This document shows positions 23,650-36,605 of a stretch of DNA of 64,000 nt, in pieces (position 1 is the first letter of the stretch; each line of letters begins with the position of its first letter). The position numbers and the translations under genes are program-made. The notes beneath the pieces were generated by a model that worked only from the letters and a program-made list of their open reading frames with translations, had not been told where the DNA came from and made no database searches. Origin of the DNA: Cricetomys ansorgei (taxonomy: Eukaryota; Chordata; Mammalia; Rodentia; Nesomyidae); contig JAMJFZ010001133.1 in assembly GCA_026225945.1 (NCBI GenBank), positions 6,654,501-6,718,500 of the forward strand, written 5' to 3'.

Positions 23650-23950
23650 CAGGAGAAAGGCTGTGTATGCATTGTCATTTTGTATTATCTGCAGGTGTTG
23701 GATTTATGTGGGGGATGTTTGATTGGTCATGATTTGCATGTGCTATGAGTAGAACATCTGAGGAATTCTGAATCAATAAAAAACACCTGAGCTCAGATGC
23801 TAGAGGAGTCACTGTCCAGTATGGAACTGGCACTGGTACTTCCCTCTGACGAGATCTGTCAAAGTTTACACATATGAAATGCCTCCTCATCATCCTTGGT
23901 GAGCTACCACAGCAGCATACTACTGTTGTACTGTGTCATATTGCAAAATA
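23650..23950 (+). mobile_element. Possible LTR fragment
   Basis: 'tttgattggtcatgatttgc', then AATAAA within 'gaatcaataaaaaacacctg' near 23774, then a GC-richer segment 'ctcagatgctagaggagtca' to 'gtgagctaccacagcagcat'. A CCAAT-like box, polyadenylation signal and distinct 3' segment suit the R-U5 half of a rodent LTR. I cannot name the family, and borders are not defined. Confidence 0.35.
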
Positions 23951-25411
23951 CAGAAAGAAACAAGGACATGTTTATACCCTTAGATTATATTATTAATGCA
24001 TATATGTTATATATAATATTTATGAAAAATTAAATTTATGGGATTATTAAATATATATAATAACCAACTCACAAAACCAGTGTTAACATTTATCTTTGTT
24101 GTTGGATGTTTAGAACTCCACTGGGTAGTCACTGTAAGGTATATAATAAATGGGTTCTTGTGAAACTTTGCCCCATATTTTTGTATAGAAAATAACTTAT
24201 TACTTCTATATGTCCACTCTGCTCATTTTTACTCCTCTCCACTCTTCTCTTACTCTTGTGATTAAAAATACAAATGGCAACGATCTTCATTATAATGATC
24301 TTATTGATATATTCTATTATTCCCTTTAAGTAATCAATTTGTAATGGCTTAATATGGCTAAATTGTGTGTTTGTGTATTTGTGGTATATGTCACAAAGGA
24401 CCACAAAAATATAAACTTATATTTGGATTTAGATTTAAATATGAATATTTTGTTTGTAGAAATTCATATATTCATTATTTATGTGACTAATAAGTTACAA
24501 ATAGCATATTTCATGAAAAATTAGATATTTTAAATAGACAAAATTCAAATGCACTGGAATTGTTACAAAATTTGCTTTCTTTCTATTCATTGTATTATAT
24601 TTAAAATTCGCCTGCCTTCACACATTTACACAGACAGAAAATATATATTTAATAACTTTCTTCTTTATTAATAAGTTTAAATTGGATCCTTATTTGACTT
24701 TATTAGGATTTTGAATTTGTTCTCTTTTGAGGGGTAACAGGGGAGTCTTATATTCTAGAATTTTTGTCATTTGATTTTATTCATTTTTAATGGCCTCAGA
24801 AACTTGAGGCATTAAACTGGAAACCTCAAAAGAAAGAAATCAAGATTAATTCCAAAGTGCTAATATAGAGTGTTCTATGATTTTATTAGTCATAATAAAA
24901 AGATCTGGAAGCATTCCAGTTGGTAAGAGGTTTAGCTACAGAAAGTTCACTAGGAGGAAATAAATGCTCCAAGCACTTATATTTAAACAAATTTTCTCAA
25001 GAATGGCACTAGAATCATTCAATAAAACTCGTGTTCTTTATTCTAAACCTAACTGGAAGCTGCCATTTCCTAGGCTATATGTTGAATTTACTTGTACGTA
25101 CATATGATCTGCTGCTAGAAATATGTATAAAATGTATTACCTACTTTATATTCTATTGTGATGGTGAATTTGTATATCACTTTAAACTAAAACTCTGAAA
25201 ATTTCAAATATAATAAAATTGATCTGATTTTACACTTACTCTGTGAACTTTAGTTAACAGTACAAACTGACTATTCATTATAATGAAAATTTAAAATATA
25301 AATCAAAATAGCAATTGTCACTTGGTATCTGAGGTAATAGAAAATGCAATGTAAAGTATTACTGAAGAAATCAGAGGCTTGATATATACACTTGGAGATT
25401 AAACAAACCAG
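23951..25411. other. No recognisable feature
   Basis: Very AT-rich sequence. No repeat family, RNA gene or coding pattern recognised. Confidence 0.4.
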
Positions 25412-25628
25412 ATATTTTTCTTTTATGTTTACGGGTGTTTTGCCTGTATATACAGCAGTGCGCTACATGTATGCCTGATACTCCACAGAGATCAGCAGTG
25501 TGCATCAGATCCTTTGAATACTTGAGTTAAGTATTGTTGTAAACTGCTGTGTAGTTTCTGGGAATCTAATATGGTTCTTGTAGAAGAGTATCCAGTGCTC
25601 TTAACCAATAAGCTACTTCTCCAGCCCT
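25412..25628 (-). mobile_element. B3/B2-type SINE, antisense
   Basis: The plus strand shows 'acgggtgttttgcctgtata', 'ccacagagatcagcagtgtg', 'gtagtttctgggaatctaat' and 'cagtgctcttaaccaataag', ending 'ctacttctccagccctta'. Reversed, this is a complete tRNA-derived SINE with its head at 25628. Confidence 0.88.
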
Positions 25629-26470
25629 TAGAAACCAGAGCACTTTCATATATAACATAAGTGTGATATCATAGGTATTTTACAACAAAGGATAATAGTT
25701 GGAATGATAGGGAATTTATTAATTTGAGGTATATGGAAAGCACAATGACATAAATTTGGGTAATGACGATCTCAACATCAATTTCTAAGTGAAAAAAGTT
25801 ATAGTCATAATGTTAGACTTGACCAGGATTTTCTGGCATCAAGTATAAATCTCTGTACATTAGACTTCATATTTCTATGACAAGTAGGAATAAGTAGCTG
25901 AAAAGCAACCTTAGGAAGAGCTATTCAAAGTGTTTTAGTGTGCATGTGAATTACATGATCTCAGGATGTGAGAATCCTTGCTCAGCATTAGAAGGGGACA
26001 GTAAAAGGTAATAAGAGGTAAACTAATGCACTGGAATACCTTTACTTGAACTAAAGAAACATTTCAACAATTTCCCAATTCTAGTTTCTCAACATGATTA
26101 TTTCCTCAAAGCTCACTCTTTGTCAAGACCAGAGTTTATCAGGTCTCTCTAAGCCTTAGGGTTCATTGTAGCCCGAAAGGTTCATGATAGCCAAAAAAAT
26201 GGTCTCTTCATTTATAATTTCACTCAAAGAAAAAATAGCATCTACATTTTACCAAAAATGGTGGAGAAAAATACTTCAAACATTCTAAAACATTGAGTTG
26301 ATTCATTAAAAAAATAACATCAGCATATTATAATTGTACTTTTGAAAACATTTTGTCTTGTGCAGCATCTAAGTTGCTTTTCCCAGGGAAAGCCACTTGT
26401 GGTCTTGATTATGCCTTTTCTTTGTGTGCTTGAAATGGGCCTAAACATCTCACAAATAGGTCATTAGTAA
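25629..26470. other. No recognisable feature
   Basis: No coding or repeat signature recognised over this stretch. Confidence 0.4.
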
Positions 26471-26472
26471 TG

Positions 26473-26596
26473 TCTCTTCCTCTTCCCTTCCCCTTATTCC
26501 CTTTCTCTTTCTTCTTCTTCTTCTTTTTCTCCTCCTCCTCCTCCTCCACCTCCTCCTCCTCTTTCCCCTCTTCCTCCTCCTTCTTCTTTTTCTTGT
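26473..26596. repeat. Polypyrimidine (CTT/CTC)n tract
   Basis: About 120 bases consist almost entirely of C and T, with TCTTCT, TTCTTC and CCTCCT units. Lys/Glu-rich and Phe/Ser-rich open frames on the two strands are only repeat translations. Confidence 0.95.
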
Positions 26597-26664
26597 TAAT
26601 TTTCATAAGAAACATACCAAATGATTTCCACAGTGGCTCTGCTCATTTACCAGCAGATGAGCAA

Positions 26665-26840
26665 ATGAAATAGAAAAAAAAAATTCTCAAAAGATGAAGT
26701 GCAAAGTGCAAAAAAGTACATGGAAATTATTCAATATCATTAGTCATTATAAGAGTGAAGATCATATCTACAATACCCAGTCAGAACAGCTATCACATGG
26801 AAACAAACAGCAATGAATTTTGGTGAGGAGAAAAAAAATT
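26665..26840 (+). mobile_element. Old L1 ORF2 fragment
   Basis: 'aaattctcaaaagatgaagt', 'gcaaaaaagtacatggaaat', 'tcaatatcattagtcattat', 'acccagtcagaacagctatc' and 'aaatgaattttggtgaggag'-type blocks follow the C-terminal part of L1 ORF2. The copy is clearly more diverged than those at 16.3 and 29.5 kb, so it is probably an ancient mammalian L1. Confidence 0.75.
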
Positions 26841-27033
26841 TCTTGTATTGATTGCTAATTCTCTCAAAGAAAATCTTATTTATTCATTTTTGTGAAGTTC
26901 TTAGAACCACCAACATTTATTCATTCTTCCCTCAGGTCAGTTAACTTTCAGGTACTAATATATTAATACATTTCAATTAATAAATTATTGATAATAAATG
27001 TTATATTGATATATTATAAATTATACACACACA

Positions 27034-27036
<3 letters not shown>

Positions 27037-27067
<31 letters not shown>
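27037..27067. repeat. (TA)n microsatellite
   Basis: About 15 uninterrupted TA units following a short CACACAC. Confidence 0.95.
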
Positions 27068-27071
<4 letters not shown>

Positions 27072-29545
27072 TCTCTATCACTATTCTCTAAGATGTAAGA
27101 TGAAAATTGAAAATTTGACATGTGTTATGTCTACGATGGGATGGAAGCACAATAGCATATTGAAGAAAAACTATAGTTAACCCATTATTCCCATGAAAGT
27201 AATTGCTCTTATTTTTAGTTACTTCAGTAATATTTTAATTTATTTTCACTAATCAATATTAGTCATATCTGCTATCTGCTCTCTAACAAATGTTTTATAC
27301 TGAGATATGTGCTGTTCAACCCCATCTGTGAATATAGAAATCTGTCATGCTGTGAAGTGGTTTATAATTTTTGTATACATTTATTCATTGTGAAATCTTA
27401 TCAATATTCTACTATGAAAAGAATATGTATTCAATGTTTTAACAAGAGATTTTAATTACTTGTACATCTCTAAAAATTTGGCATTAATTTCTGTATTTTA
27501 CATTGACATATCTATATGATATGATTAACAATTTTACATTGATTCAAATGGCATGAAGAAGATCTAGATAGATCTAGATAGACTGAAAAATAACAGAATT
27601 TTTTTCATATCATGATCAAAGTAATATATAAGCTGGTATTCTATCCTATACAAAATATACAATTAAAAGAGAGATTCTGAACCTTTAAATATTTTTGTGA
27701 TTGTTACATGAATATGAAAATTAGATGAATAAAAATTATGCCATATTACAATGAACTTAAGCTTAAAATCTTAATAAGAAAATAGATTTCAACATTTGAA
27801 ACCATATTTCTGAAAATTAAAATGTTTTACATATAAATTTCCACCTGAAATAATAATTCAATTTCAAATCTCAATGAATGGTTATAGTTGTTAATAGTTT
27901 TTTGTTTCTTCAATGCTAACTTTAGTGACTTCCTATAACTCACTTCATTTACAGGTTGTGTGTCAACTGTTTTCTATAGGCTCACTTTGAATATTTGATC
28001 ACACCAATTTCCAAACATGTTGCAAGGTTGTAAATCATTAAAATATCCAGCTCTCAGATCTCATCAGAGAACCTTCTTTGTGGAATGGACGATGAGAAAC
28101 TCAGACACTAGCAACTGTCTAACTGCAGAGAATTTTAATGTTTGTGGAGTGTTCAGTAACTAATGAGACATCTCTATAAAACCCTTCTTCCATGGAACAG
28201 GGGTAATGGAGAAAGAGGGGTGCAGAAGTTTGTAATATACAGATGTCAAGCAAGACCAAAGTGAACCTGTATATATTGGATATAATGTAATTGCTGCATC
28301 CATGCGCATGCATACATGCATCTTAGCAGCTGTAGGACCCTACACAAGCCATGGACAAGGTCAAGCCAACCTACATTTCAGGGGATCATAAGTTACTATC
28401 CATAGTTTGACATCAATTGACTATTAATTTTCCTTAGGTGTACAGTTGCTCTTAGGTGAGCCATGCTCCAGAGGATGGCACCACACTTTTTCTTTACCAT
28501 ATCTTTCAAAAGATATGCTGTTAACCTGGAGAAAGCCAGTCACTAGGAGGGGAATCTTAAGGATTGGAGCTTTCTCTACATTCACTTTTACATCTCCTTT
28601 TAGATAAAGTCATATGTGGCCAAGTTGTCTTTATTTTTTCTGTTATAACCTCGAGCCATTCTACACACTAACAGTTCCTCCATAGTGGTTTATGCAGCAA
28701 ACCAAGCACAAAAGTGGACCTTTCCAGTATTATGTTTTTAATGTACATCCAAAATTTGTAATCAGTTGCAGATTATATTAATATTAAAATGTGTAACTTT
28801 AGGAATGTTCTACTTCTCTCCTTTGATGCAAATAAAGTTAGCATTTAAAAAGCACTTCATTTGGAACTAGATTTTTGTCATTATGAACTCTACTGCTATG
28901 AAGAATTTCCACTCTTTCTCCTGTTGAAGTAACTCATGTCTGAGAGTTACTTCAAGGAGGAGTCTGAGGAGTCAGTTGGAATGAGAACAATAACAATAAA
29001 GCGGCATCAATTTGTTTAGTGACTTTATTTATATAAAATAATGAATTACGGAAGAGTCTGAGGAGAGTATTAATGGGCAACATTACAATCAAAGGAAATG
29101 GGTTTTCAGGAGACAGTCCAGTTGTAAAGTCAGCACATAATTTGTTTTATGCAAATGTCTCCCAGTAGTCACTAAAAATTATTTTATTCTTTTAAATTTT
29201 TTCCTAATGCTAAATATCACCATGTCCTATCATTCTGTTTTGTGACACAGATACAAAAAAGACAGCATTAGCTTTAACATATTTAAACGTACACAATATA
29301 CATGAGAGTATATGTGTGTCTTCCTAGTCACAGGGTTAATGGTTTAAACAATGATAAATTTTCTTAGTAAATTAGTCTAGTTTCATTATTCTAACCTACT
29401 CTAATATAAAATACTCATTTTTATTTTTTAAAAAGGTAAAGAAGTGTAAAGATTATTACAATTTGCTTCAAAACACTGAATATAAAAATATAATATAAAT
29501 ATAAATTTTCGCATAATTCTCTTAATAATATAATTGATTCTATCA
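27068..29545. other. No confident feature
   Basis: AT-rich DNA of about 2.5 kb. A small tandem 'agatctagatagatctagat' lies at 27559-27578. The segment at 28310-28510 is slightly richer in GC, but I cannot assign it to a family. Confidence 0.35.
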
Positions 29546-30590
29546 TTAATTCTACCCTTATTTGAGGATGATATGATATATGATATATGTGACCCCAAAA
29601 ATTCTACCAGGAAACTCCTCCAGTTAATAACAACATCAGAGAAGTGGCTGATCAACTCAAAAACATCAGTAGCCATTCAAAATATGAAAGACAAATGGAC
29701 TAAGAAAAAATTCAGGGAGACAGTACCTTTCACAACAGCCATGTATGGTATAAATTAATTTGAGATGACTCCAACCATGCACGTGAAAGATTTGTTTGAT
29801 AAAAACTTAAATCTTTGAAGAAAGAAATTGAAGAATATCTCAGAATATGGAAAGATCTCCCATCCTCCTGGATTGGTAGGATTAAAATAGTAAAAATGGC
29901 TAACAAAAGCAATCTACAGATACAACACAATCACTACCAAAATCCCAATACAAATTTTTACAGACTGAAAGAACAATACTTAGCTTCATATGTAAAATCA
30001 AAAATCCCAGGAAATAAAAATTTCATGGTATTGGTACAAAAATAGACACATTGATCAATGGAACTGAATTGAAGACCCAGACATAAATCCACACACATAT
30101 GGACAACTGCCCTTTGACAGAGAAGCCAGGAATACACCCTGGAAAAAAGACAGCATCTTCAACAATTGATGCTGTTCAAATCGGATGTCTGTATGTAGAA
30201 GAATGCAAATAGACCCATACTTATCACCCTGTACAAAACTCAAATTCAAGTGGATCAAAGACCTCAATGTAAAACCAGATAACACTGAACATGAAAGAAG
30301 AGAAAGTGAATGCATTGGCACAGGAGACAACTTCCTTAAGAAAGTACTGATAGCTAAGGCACTAATATCAACAATTAATAAATGGGACCACATGAAAACT
30401 GAAAAGTCCCTGAAAGCCGAAAGACACTGTCAATAAGACAAAACGGCAGCCTACAGAATAGGAAAAGATTTTCACTAACTACACTTCTGATAGAGGGCTA
30501 ATATCCAAAATATACAAAGAACTCAAGAAGTTAGTCTTTAACAAAACAAGTAATCGAATAAAAAAATGGAGTATAGGTCTAAACAAAAAA
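29546..30590 (+). mobile_element. L1 ORF2 (5'-truncated), part before LTR insertion
   Basis: The element begins inside the reverse transcriptase region at 'ttgaggatgatatgat' (the degraded F-A-D-D site). It continues through 'gtgaccccaaaaattctacc', 'aagaaagaaattgaagaata', 'ttggtaggattaaaatagta', 'gacacattgatcaatggaac', 'gtggatcaaagacctcaatg' and 'gagggctaatatccaaaata'. It is broken at about 30590 by an LTR and resumes near 31096. Frame disruptions and stops are present, so it is inactive. It is a separate insertion from the 16.3-kb copy, which starts further downstream in ORF2. Confidence 0.93.
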
Positions 30591-31075
30591 TGCTGTTGTG
30601 GGATATTTTACTCCTGTGTGCTGCTTTGGTTTGTAAAAGGATTTTGATGCCTTGTAGCTGTGAAGCATTGCAGGGCGTGCAGGCCTTGCTTCCTACCTAT
30701 TCACACCCTTGTGCTATCCCTGCTGAGATCTCCACAGACAGAATTAACTGTTTATAGCTGAAGGTGACTGATCATGATCAAAGGTCTGCAGGCTGGTGAT
30801 CAGAGAAGACTCTGATCACCCGCAGCTGAAGCCAAGTACTATTGTGTTGTGATGAAGGTCTGGATGTGGAGAGGGGGCTAGGGGAAAAAGTTTAAAGGGT
30901 CTAGGCAGAAGCAGGAAGAGGATGGAGGAGGGTAGAAGGAAGAGAAGCAAGAGAGAAACACAGAATGAAGTCTCTGCCTAGCTGCCTGGGTATTGAATCC
31001 CTGAGAACTGACATGGATTGTAATTAATAAAAAGCATTGGAAAATTCAACCATGGACTCTTATTAAAACATTGAA
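30591..31075 (+). mobile_element. Solo LTR of an endogenous retrovirus inserted in L1
   Basis: About 480 bases begin with TGTTGTGGG-type sequence and end near 'ttattaaaaca'. They are unrelated to L1, whereas L1 ORF2 continues on both sides. An AATAAA signal at 31026-31031 near the 3' end fits plus orientation. A perfect 11-bp hairpin lies at 30795-30820 and a 12-base palindrome at 30769-30780. No internal gag, pol or env remains, so this is the product of LTR-LTR recombination or a relic. Family not identified, and the end could extend to about 31095. Confidence 0.75.
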
Positions 31076-31095
31076 CATTAATTTAACAAATTCAC

Positions 31096-32590
31096 AGTGA
31101 GTATTCTCAAATGTCTGAGAAACACTTAAAGAAAAGTTTGATATCCTTAGCCATCAGGGAAATACAAATCAAAACTACTCTGAGATTCCATCTTATATCT
31201 GTCAGAATGGTTAAGATCAATGACAACACAAATGACTGATCATGCTGATGAAGTTTTGGAACATGGGGAAGACTCTTTCATTGCTGTTGGGAGTGCAGTC
31301 TTGGGTAGCCATTATGGAAAGCAATATGGTGACTCCTCAGGAAATTGGAACTAGACCTACCTCAAGACACAGCCATTCTACTCCTGGTTGTATACCCAAA
31401 GGAGATTGCATCCTATTAGAAGGGCACTTGTTTACCTATGCTCATAGCCAGGAATTTGAAACAATCCAGATGCCCCTCAACTGAAGAATTAATAAAGAAT
31501 TTGTGGTACATTTACACAATGGAAAATTACTCAGCTATTAAAAAAAAAGATTACATGAATTTTGCAGGCAAGTAGATGGAACTAGAACAAAAAAATCATT
31601 TTGAGTGAAGTAACCCAGTCCCAGAAAGACAAACATGGGATGTACTCACTTATATGTGGTTATTCACTGTTAATTAAAGGACAAAGGTGCGGCAATCCAC
31701 AGACTCAGAAACATTATGCAACAAGGAGGCGCCAGTGGGGACACAAGGATCTCAGTGGTAAAGGGGAAATAGAATAGATGATGCAGCTGGGCTGGGGTAT
31801 GATAGGAATAGGAAGTGAATAGAACAGGTGCTGGGAGAGGGATGGAAGGAAAGAATATATGGATCGACAGCCAGAATTAGATATTTATGCTGGGGGCTAT
31901 CTGGAGATCTAGGGCATTGGAAATTCATGAGAGTCTAATATGGAGATCCTGGAGATGACCTCTACAGTAGGGGAGAGGGAGTCTGTACAGAGGTCTCCTT
32001 TAACTTGTAACTGGGCAAAGCTCCCAATGGTGGGACTGGGAGCCATAAAATATGTTAGTTAGAACCTCTACAGGATCCAATGGGACAATGTAAGGGCAGA
32101 ACTCTGTGCCAAAGGAGAGAACCCCTGCTTGATTCCATTGGGTAGGCCAGGAACTAGAGATTAGATAGACAGGAGATGATTTCTAATGATATCCTGTTCT
32201 ACTCATACATGGGTGCCTAGCCCAGTCTCCACCAGTGAAGCTTCCACAGGCAGTTGATAGGAGTAGACACAAAGTCCCTGAGCTACTTTTCAGAACTCTG
32301 GGAAATTGGAAGAAGAGGGGGAGAAGGGATTTAGTAGAATGGGGGTGGGCAGTGGTCAAGGACATCTGGAGAACAGACCCATATAATCTACAGACCAGTA
32401 TTCTGGGGTCCCTCAGCTCCTGAAGCGGCAGACAGAATCTGCAGGCCTTCGTAGATGTATCATATGATTTTCTGTCTTGGTGTACTTGCAGCTATCCTAC
32501 AGGTTAGAATGTATGTGGGACTTCTCTATTACTTTTGCCTAAGTTTGGGACCCATTTCTTTTTGCTGGATTGCCTAATTCAAAAGTTCTG
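31096..32590 (+). mobile_element. L1 ORF2 C-terminus and 3' UTR, part after LTR insertion
   Basis: ORF2 resumes with 'tattctcaaatgtctgagaa', 'gccatcagggaaatacaaat' and 'gagattccatcttatatctg', and runs to about 31860. The 3' UTR follows with 'tctaatgatatcctgttcta', 'agcttccacaggcagttgat', 'gctcctgaagcggcagacag' and 'cttttgcctaagtttgggac', stopping abruptly near 32590 without the G-rich segment or A tail seen at 21600-21735. The 3' end is therefore incomplete. Confidence 0.92.
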
Positions 32591-34488
32591 ATGCAATTGG
32601 AAAATCTGAGAATAAATTCTGGCCACAAATAGAAGAAATGATGATTAGAACTAGCATGGGTATTGCAAAAAGTAAACAAAGAACAGGAAAACAAGTCAGG
32701 AATTTTGCCTCCAAAACTTTTAAAAACTAGTATTGTGAGGTTTAAGATAGTTTCAATTTGCATGTTAGCACCATATCAGGCATTTTTGCATAGTAAATTA
32801 TGTTTTAAGATAAAGTTATGATGCTTTTACAGGTCTGGAGAAGAGAACAAGTGTGCTAAAATACAAGAAATGTGGTAACATACAAAGCTGCAACCTGCTA
32901 GTTGATGGTGGAAGGTAAGGATGGGAGAGATTATCAAGATTGACACAGAGGCAAATTTTATAGGAAAGGTGGAATAATACTGTAGCACTATATTTTATAT
33001 AGCAAAAGAAACTGGGTAAGGAGGAAGAACAGGAGAGAGGGGAGGAGGAAAAGGTTGATGGAGATGAGGAGGAGGAGAAAAATAAGGAAGAGAAAGAAAA
33101 GGAAGGAGATGGTGCTCAAGTTGAAAGAGAATGCTGAGATCTTTGGGGAGTTACAGAAAGCAGAAAAAAGGAAAACGATTTATTCTCTTAAAGTTCTGAA
33201 TTACTCCAGATTGTTTTAGACAAACTGGTAGCTCAGAAAATAGAAGAGCGGTTTGCACAATCTGAGCCAAGCATATCAGACAGCAGAGCACAGAGGAATT
33301 GTTCCTTAGAGACAATAGTATCACAGCCTAATTTTATATAACATTGTCTTTTATTGCATTTTTAGATTGTATTTCCATCAAAATAAGAACACAATGTTGT
33401 TTGTTAACACCTGTCCCTTGGAGGTAATTGATTTTCATTTTTTTAACTTGTTCTGTAAATTTTTTCTTGCTGTTTTCCCTTGTCATCATTTCTGCTCTGC
33501 ACAGTCACTGGAATATTTACAGTCTTTGAGTGCTTTAAGCAGTTTTAATTTATCCCTCTTCATATGGATAAATCAGACACATACATTATTTCTCTGTTCA
33601 AATTTCACTATTTCTGCATTTGATCCTCCGTGGTACAGATAGTAAAAGTGAAGACTCCATTTGGTTATATTACTTAGATGGTAGCAAGAGGTAATATAAT
33701 GTACACATGCTCTAGGCATTAGTACACATGGTCTGATGTCTGAATTTGGTGATTCCTTGACTCTATAATGTAGTACACATAAAATATGCATTTCTTTGAC
33801 TTTTAATCAGAAAGCCATATACCAATAATAATGGTATACATGGTCAGTGTGCTTATCCATTAAATTTGTCATCTATTAATATATGAATGAGGAAAAATGA
33901 TTAAGCTAAGTCAAATTTTAAATTTTGGTTCAGTCTGGAGGATGGAAAATGTTATAATCAATACAGCCTAGAAAATGTGCTACTAGAGAGGATGTGCAAG
34001 TTTGTTCAGATGCATAAGAATTTTAGGAACAAACTTCATCACTAAAATATAACGTCAGTATTCTTCCCTACATTGCCTTTCCCATCAAAACTTTTAATTG
34101 AAAGAACAAAATCACATAATACAAAAGGAAATTAATCACCTGAGTTGATTAATTAAATTACCAATGAATGTCAAAGTGTACTTCTATAGTGGATTAAATA
34201 GTATGTAAATCTGAACTTGCTTAAAAGATGTGAAAAGATGACATATTAGATCAAAAGAACAAAGAACACAAGAAAAAAGTTTGGAAGAAAGCACAAAAAG
34301 ATGGGAAATATAAAGGATAAAAAGTGAAATATCAAACGACAAGAAAAATGTAGCTTCAGAGGTTCTGATTGACCATAACTTGTAATGATGGCAAATGTTG
34401 TTCATATTAAAGTCATTTTAGTTTAGACACTGAAAAGCTCTGGATATAAATAAATACATTATATATAAAATTCTTCATATATAAAGAT

Positions 34489-34489
<1 letters not shown>
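32591..34489. other. Mostly unrecognised; purine-rich tract at 33018-33112
   Basis: 33018-33112 is a nearly uninterrupted A/G tract (GAGGAGGAAA-type units). Otherwise no feature is recognised in this 1.9 kb. Confidence 0.45.

Positions 34490-34540
<51 letters not shown>
34490..34540. repeat. (CA)n(TA)n compound microsatellite
   Basis: About 18 CA units pass directly into about 8 TA units. Confidence 0.97.
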
Positions 34541-36422
34541 GCATGTTTACATATATATTGAGAACACTTTTTTAAGTAATAAAAATTTGAATTAAAACCA
34601 TTTTTAATAAAATATTCAGTTCTCATTTGCAAATGTCATATGAAATTTAAGTGACTGATCCTTTATCTTGATTTCCTAGCTTCTTTTCTCATGTAAAATG
34701 ATAGACTTCATAACAGAGGAAATATGTCATCCCACTTATTGACATAATTCACAACATAAAAAGGGCTCATTTTTTCTTTTCTAGTAAAAAGAAAGTAAAA
34801 TTTTGTGTATGATGAAGACCTTTAAAATTTAGTATGATAGGCAGGCCATATTCCTTGGAAACTAAATCAAAATTGTTAGGGATGAATGTTTTAAGGGACC
34901 TTGACCCTTTTTCTCTTTCTCAGCTCTAATCCCAAACAGGCTATTTCACTTTCAAATATCCTTAGGCTAATTATTTCCTGATTGATCTTCTTAAATGAGC
35001 TTTTCACTGCCTCATCTAATGGACATGTGCCCCTCCCTAAATCTTTGTCAAACTTGCTTATACAAAGATAAATCCCCGCTTGGTGACTTTAGCTTTCTGT
35101 TAAATAGGTCAGTCTGACACAGAATGGAAATTAGTTACTCAAAACTTGGCAGAATTCAAATCCAAAGCATATCTACATTTTTGTGGTATGTGTTTCTGTG
35201 AGTGTGAATGATATGAATATGTGTTTTGATACAGCAATGTCAAAGTATTTCAGGAGTTGGACTTGACAACATGCAGGTGGTTGAACAATATCTATTTTGA
35301 AATTGAGCACATTTGCATTGGTCTTTCCCTACTAGTCACTAAATTAATGCAATGACCTTCAATAACTTAATGTGTATTTGCCCTTTCTGGACTTCAACTA
35401 TTGAAAATCTATCATTCATCCTCACCTTGCACTCACAAAGAAGTTTATAAGACCCTATTTCATGCTAAAGCATGTTAAACTTCTACATAGTAATTTAATT
35501 TTGATACCCAAAGGCAGAAAGTTTTTTTTTTTTCTCTCTACATCTTGTTTTTTTGTAATCTCTATTCTGTAGTGAAAGAATAAGAAATCAGTACCCAATG
35601 CATTGGATTTTTGCAGTAAGGTCACACCTGCACTATATTCCAATTACTCACCACGATTTTACCAAAATATATTACTGACTCCTTTTATCTACTCCTTGTT
35701 CCAGAATATTCTCATCTCAGCTCCTATCCATTTCTACCTCAAGTGCTAATACACTCATATAAGCAACATGTTCTGGGTGCTGCTGTTATCTTTGCTCCCT
35801 GCATGTGGGAAACCTAGAACAGAGTGGAGAAGATTGGGAAAGAACACGAACACTCTTTCATTGCAAGTAGCTGTGGTAGCTGTGTCTAGCCTGAGTTGTT
35901 GGCCACATAGCATTTTTAATAGCAGCACAGAACTTTCAACCTGCGCTTGACCTAAAAATGTTTTAGCATGAAGATTATGATCCTTAGGAAGAAGAAGGAT
36001 CTGACAACTGGCAGAGCAATATACACAATATACACATGGGAAAACAGTAAGAGGATCTGGGTATGCTAAAGGATTATCTTTGTGACAGAAAAAATATGGA
36101 ATAAAAAGTGAGGCCATATAATTGAAAGCAGAGCATGGAAGAATATATGGGAGGAACTATGGGGAGAAAGGAGGAAGGTAGAAATGTACATAAATCACAA
36201 TATTTAAAAAAAAATCTGTGTCAAATACTGCAAGATGACAATGGTCATTCCATGATTCCATATACCAGACATACTGTATAACATACAAACACGGCATATG
36301 GGTACAATTCATATTGCGTGAATTGCATATTGCATGAATTGGTGACAATTTGGTGAAAATTTCAAAGTAGGTGTTCAAAACTGTGCACCTTATAGATAAA
36401 ATAATATGAGTTAGGATTATTT
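34541..36422. other. No confident feature
   Basis: Several blocks (34880-35110, 35760-36200) are slightly richer in GC and might be old LTR or L1 3' pieces, but I cannot support a family. The 120-codon minus-strand frame at 35755-36117 has no recognised motif. Confidence 0.35.
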
Positions 36423-36605
36423 CCAGGCAGAAGTGGCACATGCCCTTAATCCCAGCATTTGGGAGACAGAGACAGACGGATAGCTCTGAGTTTGAGGACC
36501 TCTGTGAGCTCACTCTGTGAGCTTGGTTTACAGAGTGAATTCCAGGACAGTCAGAGTTACTACAGAGAAACCATGTCTTCAGAAAAAAAAAACAGAAAAG
36601 AAAAA
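36423..36605 (+). mobile_element. B1 SINE with a short internal duplication
   Basis: 'ccaggcagaagtggcacatg', 'cccttaatcccagcatttgg', 'gagacagagacagacgga', 'ttccaggacagtcagagtta' and an A-rich tail mark a B1. Around 36502-36530, 'tgtgagctcactctgtgagc' repeats the 'gtgagct' word, an insertion not in the usual B1. It has the 'gagttac.acagagaaac' variant. Confidence 0.93.

Noticed and set aside
26409..26673. Lys/Glu-rich and Phe/Ser-rich frames
   Set aside because: Translations of the polypyrimidine tract on the two strands.
30055..30436. Open frames of 112 and 83 codons on opposite strands
   Set aside because: Both lie inside the L1 ORF2 relic; the plus-strand one is a piece of ORF2 and the minus one its shadow.
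34880..35110. Possible LTR with 'gataaatccccgc' near its end
   Set aside because: No clear ends, TATA box or family resemblance.
35755..36117. 120-codon open frame on the minus strand
   Set aside because: Longest frame in the window but no motif or family resemblance; length expected by chance in 64 kb.
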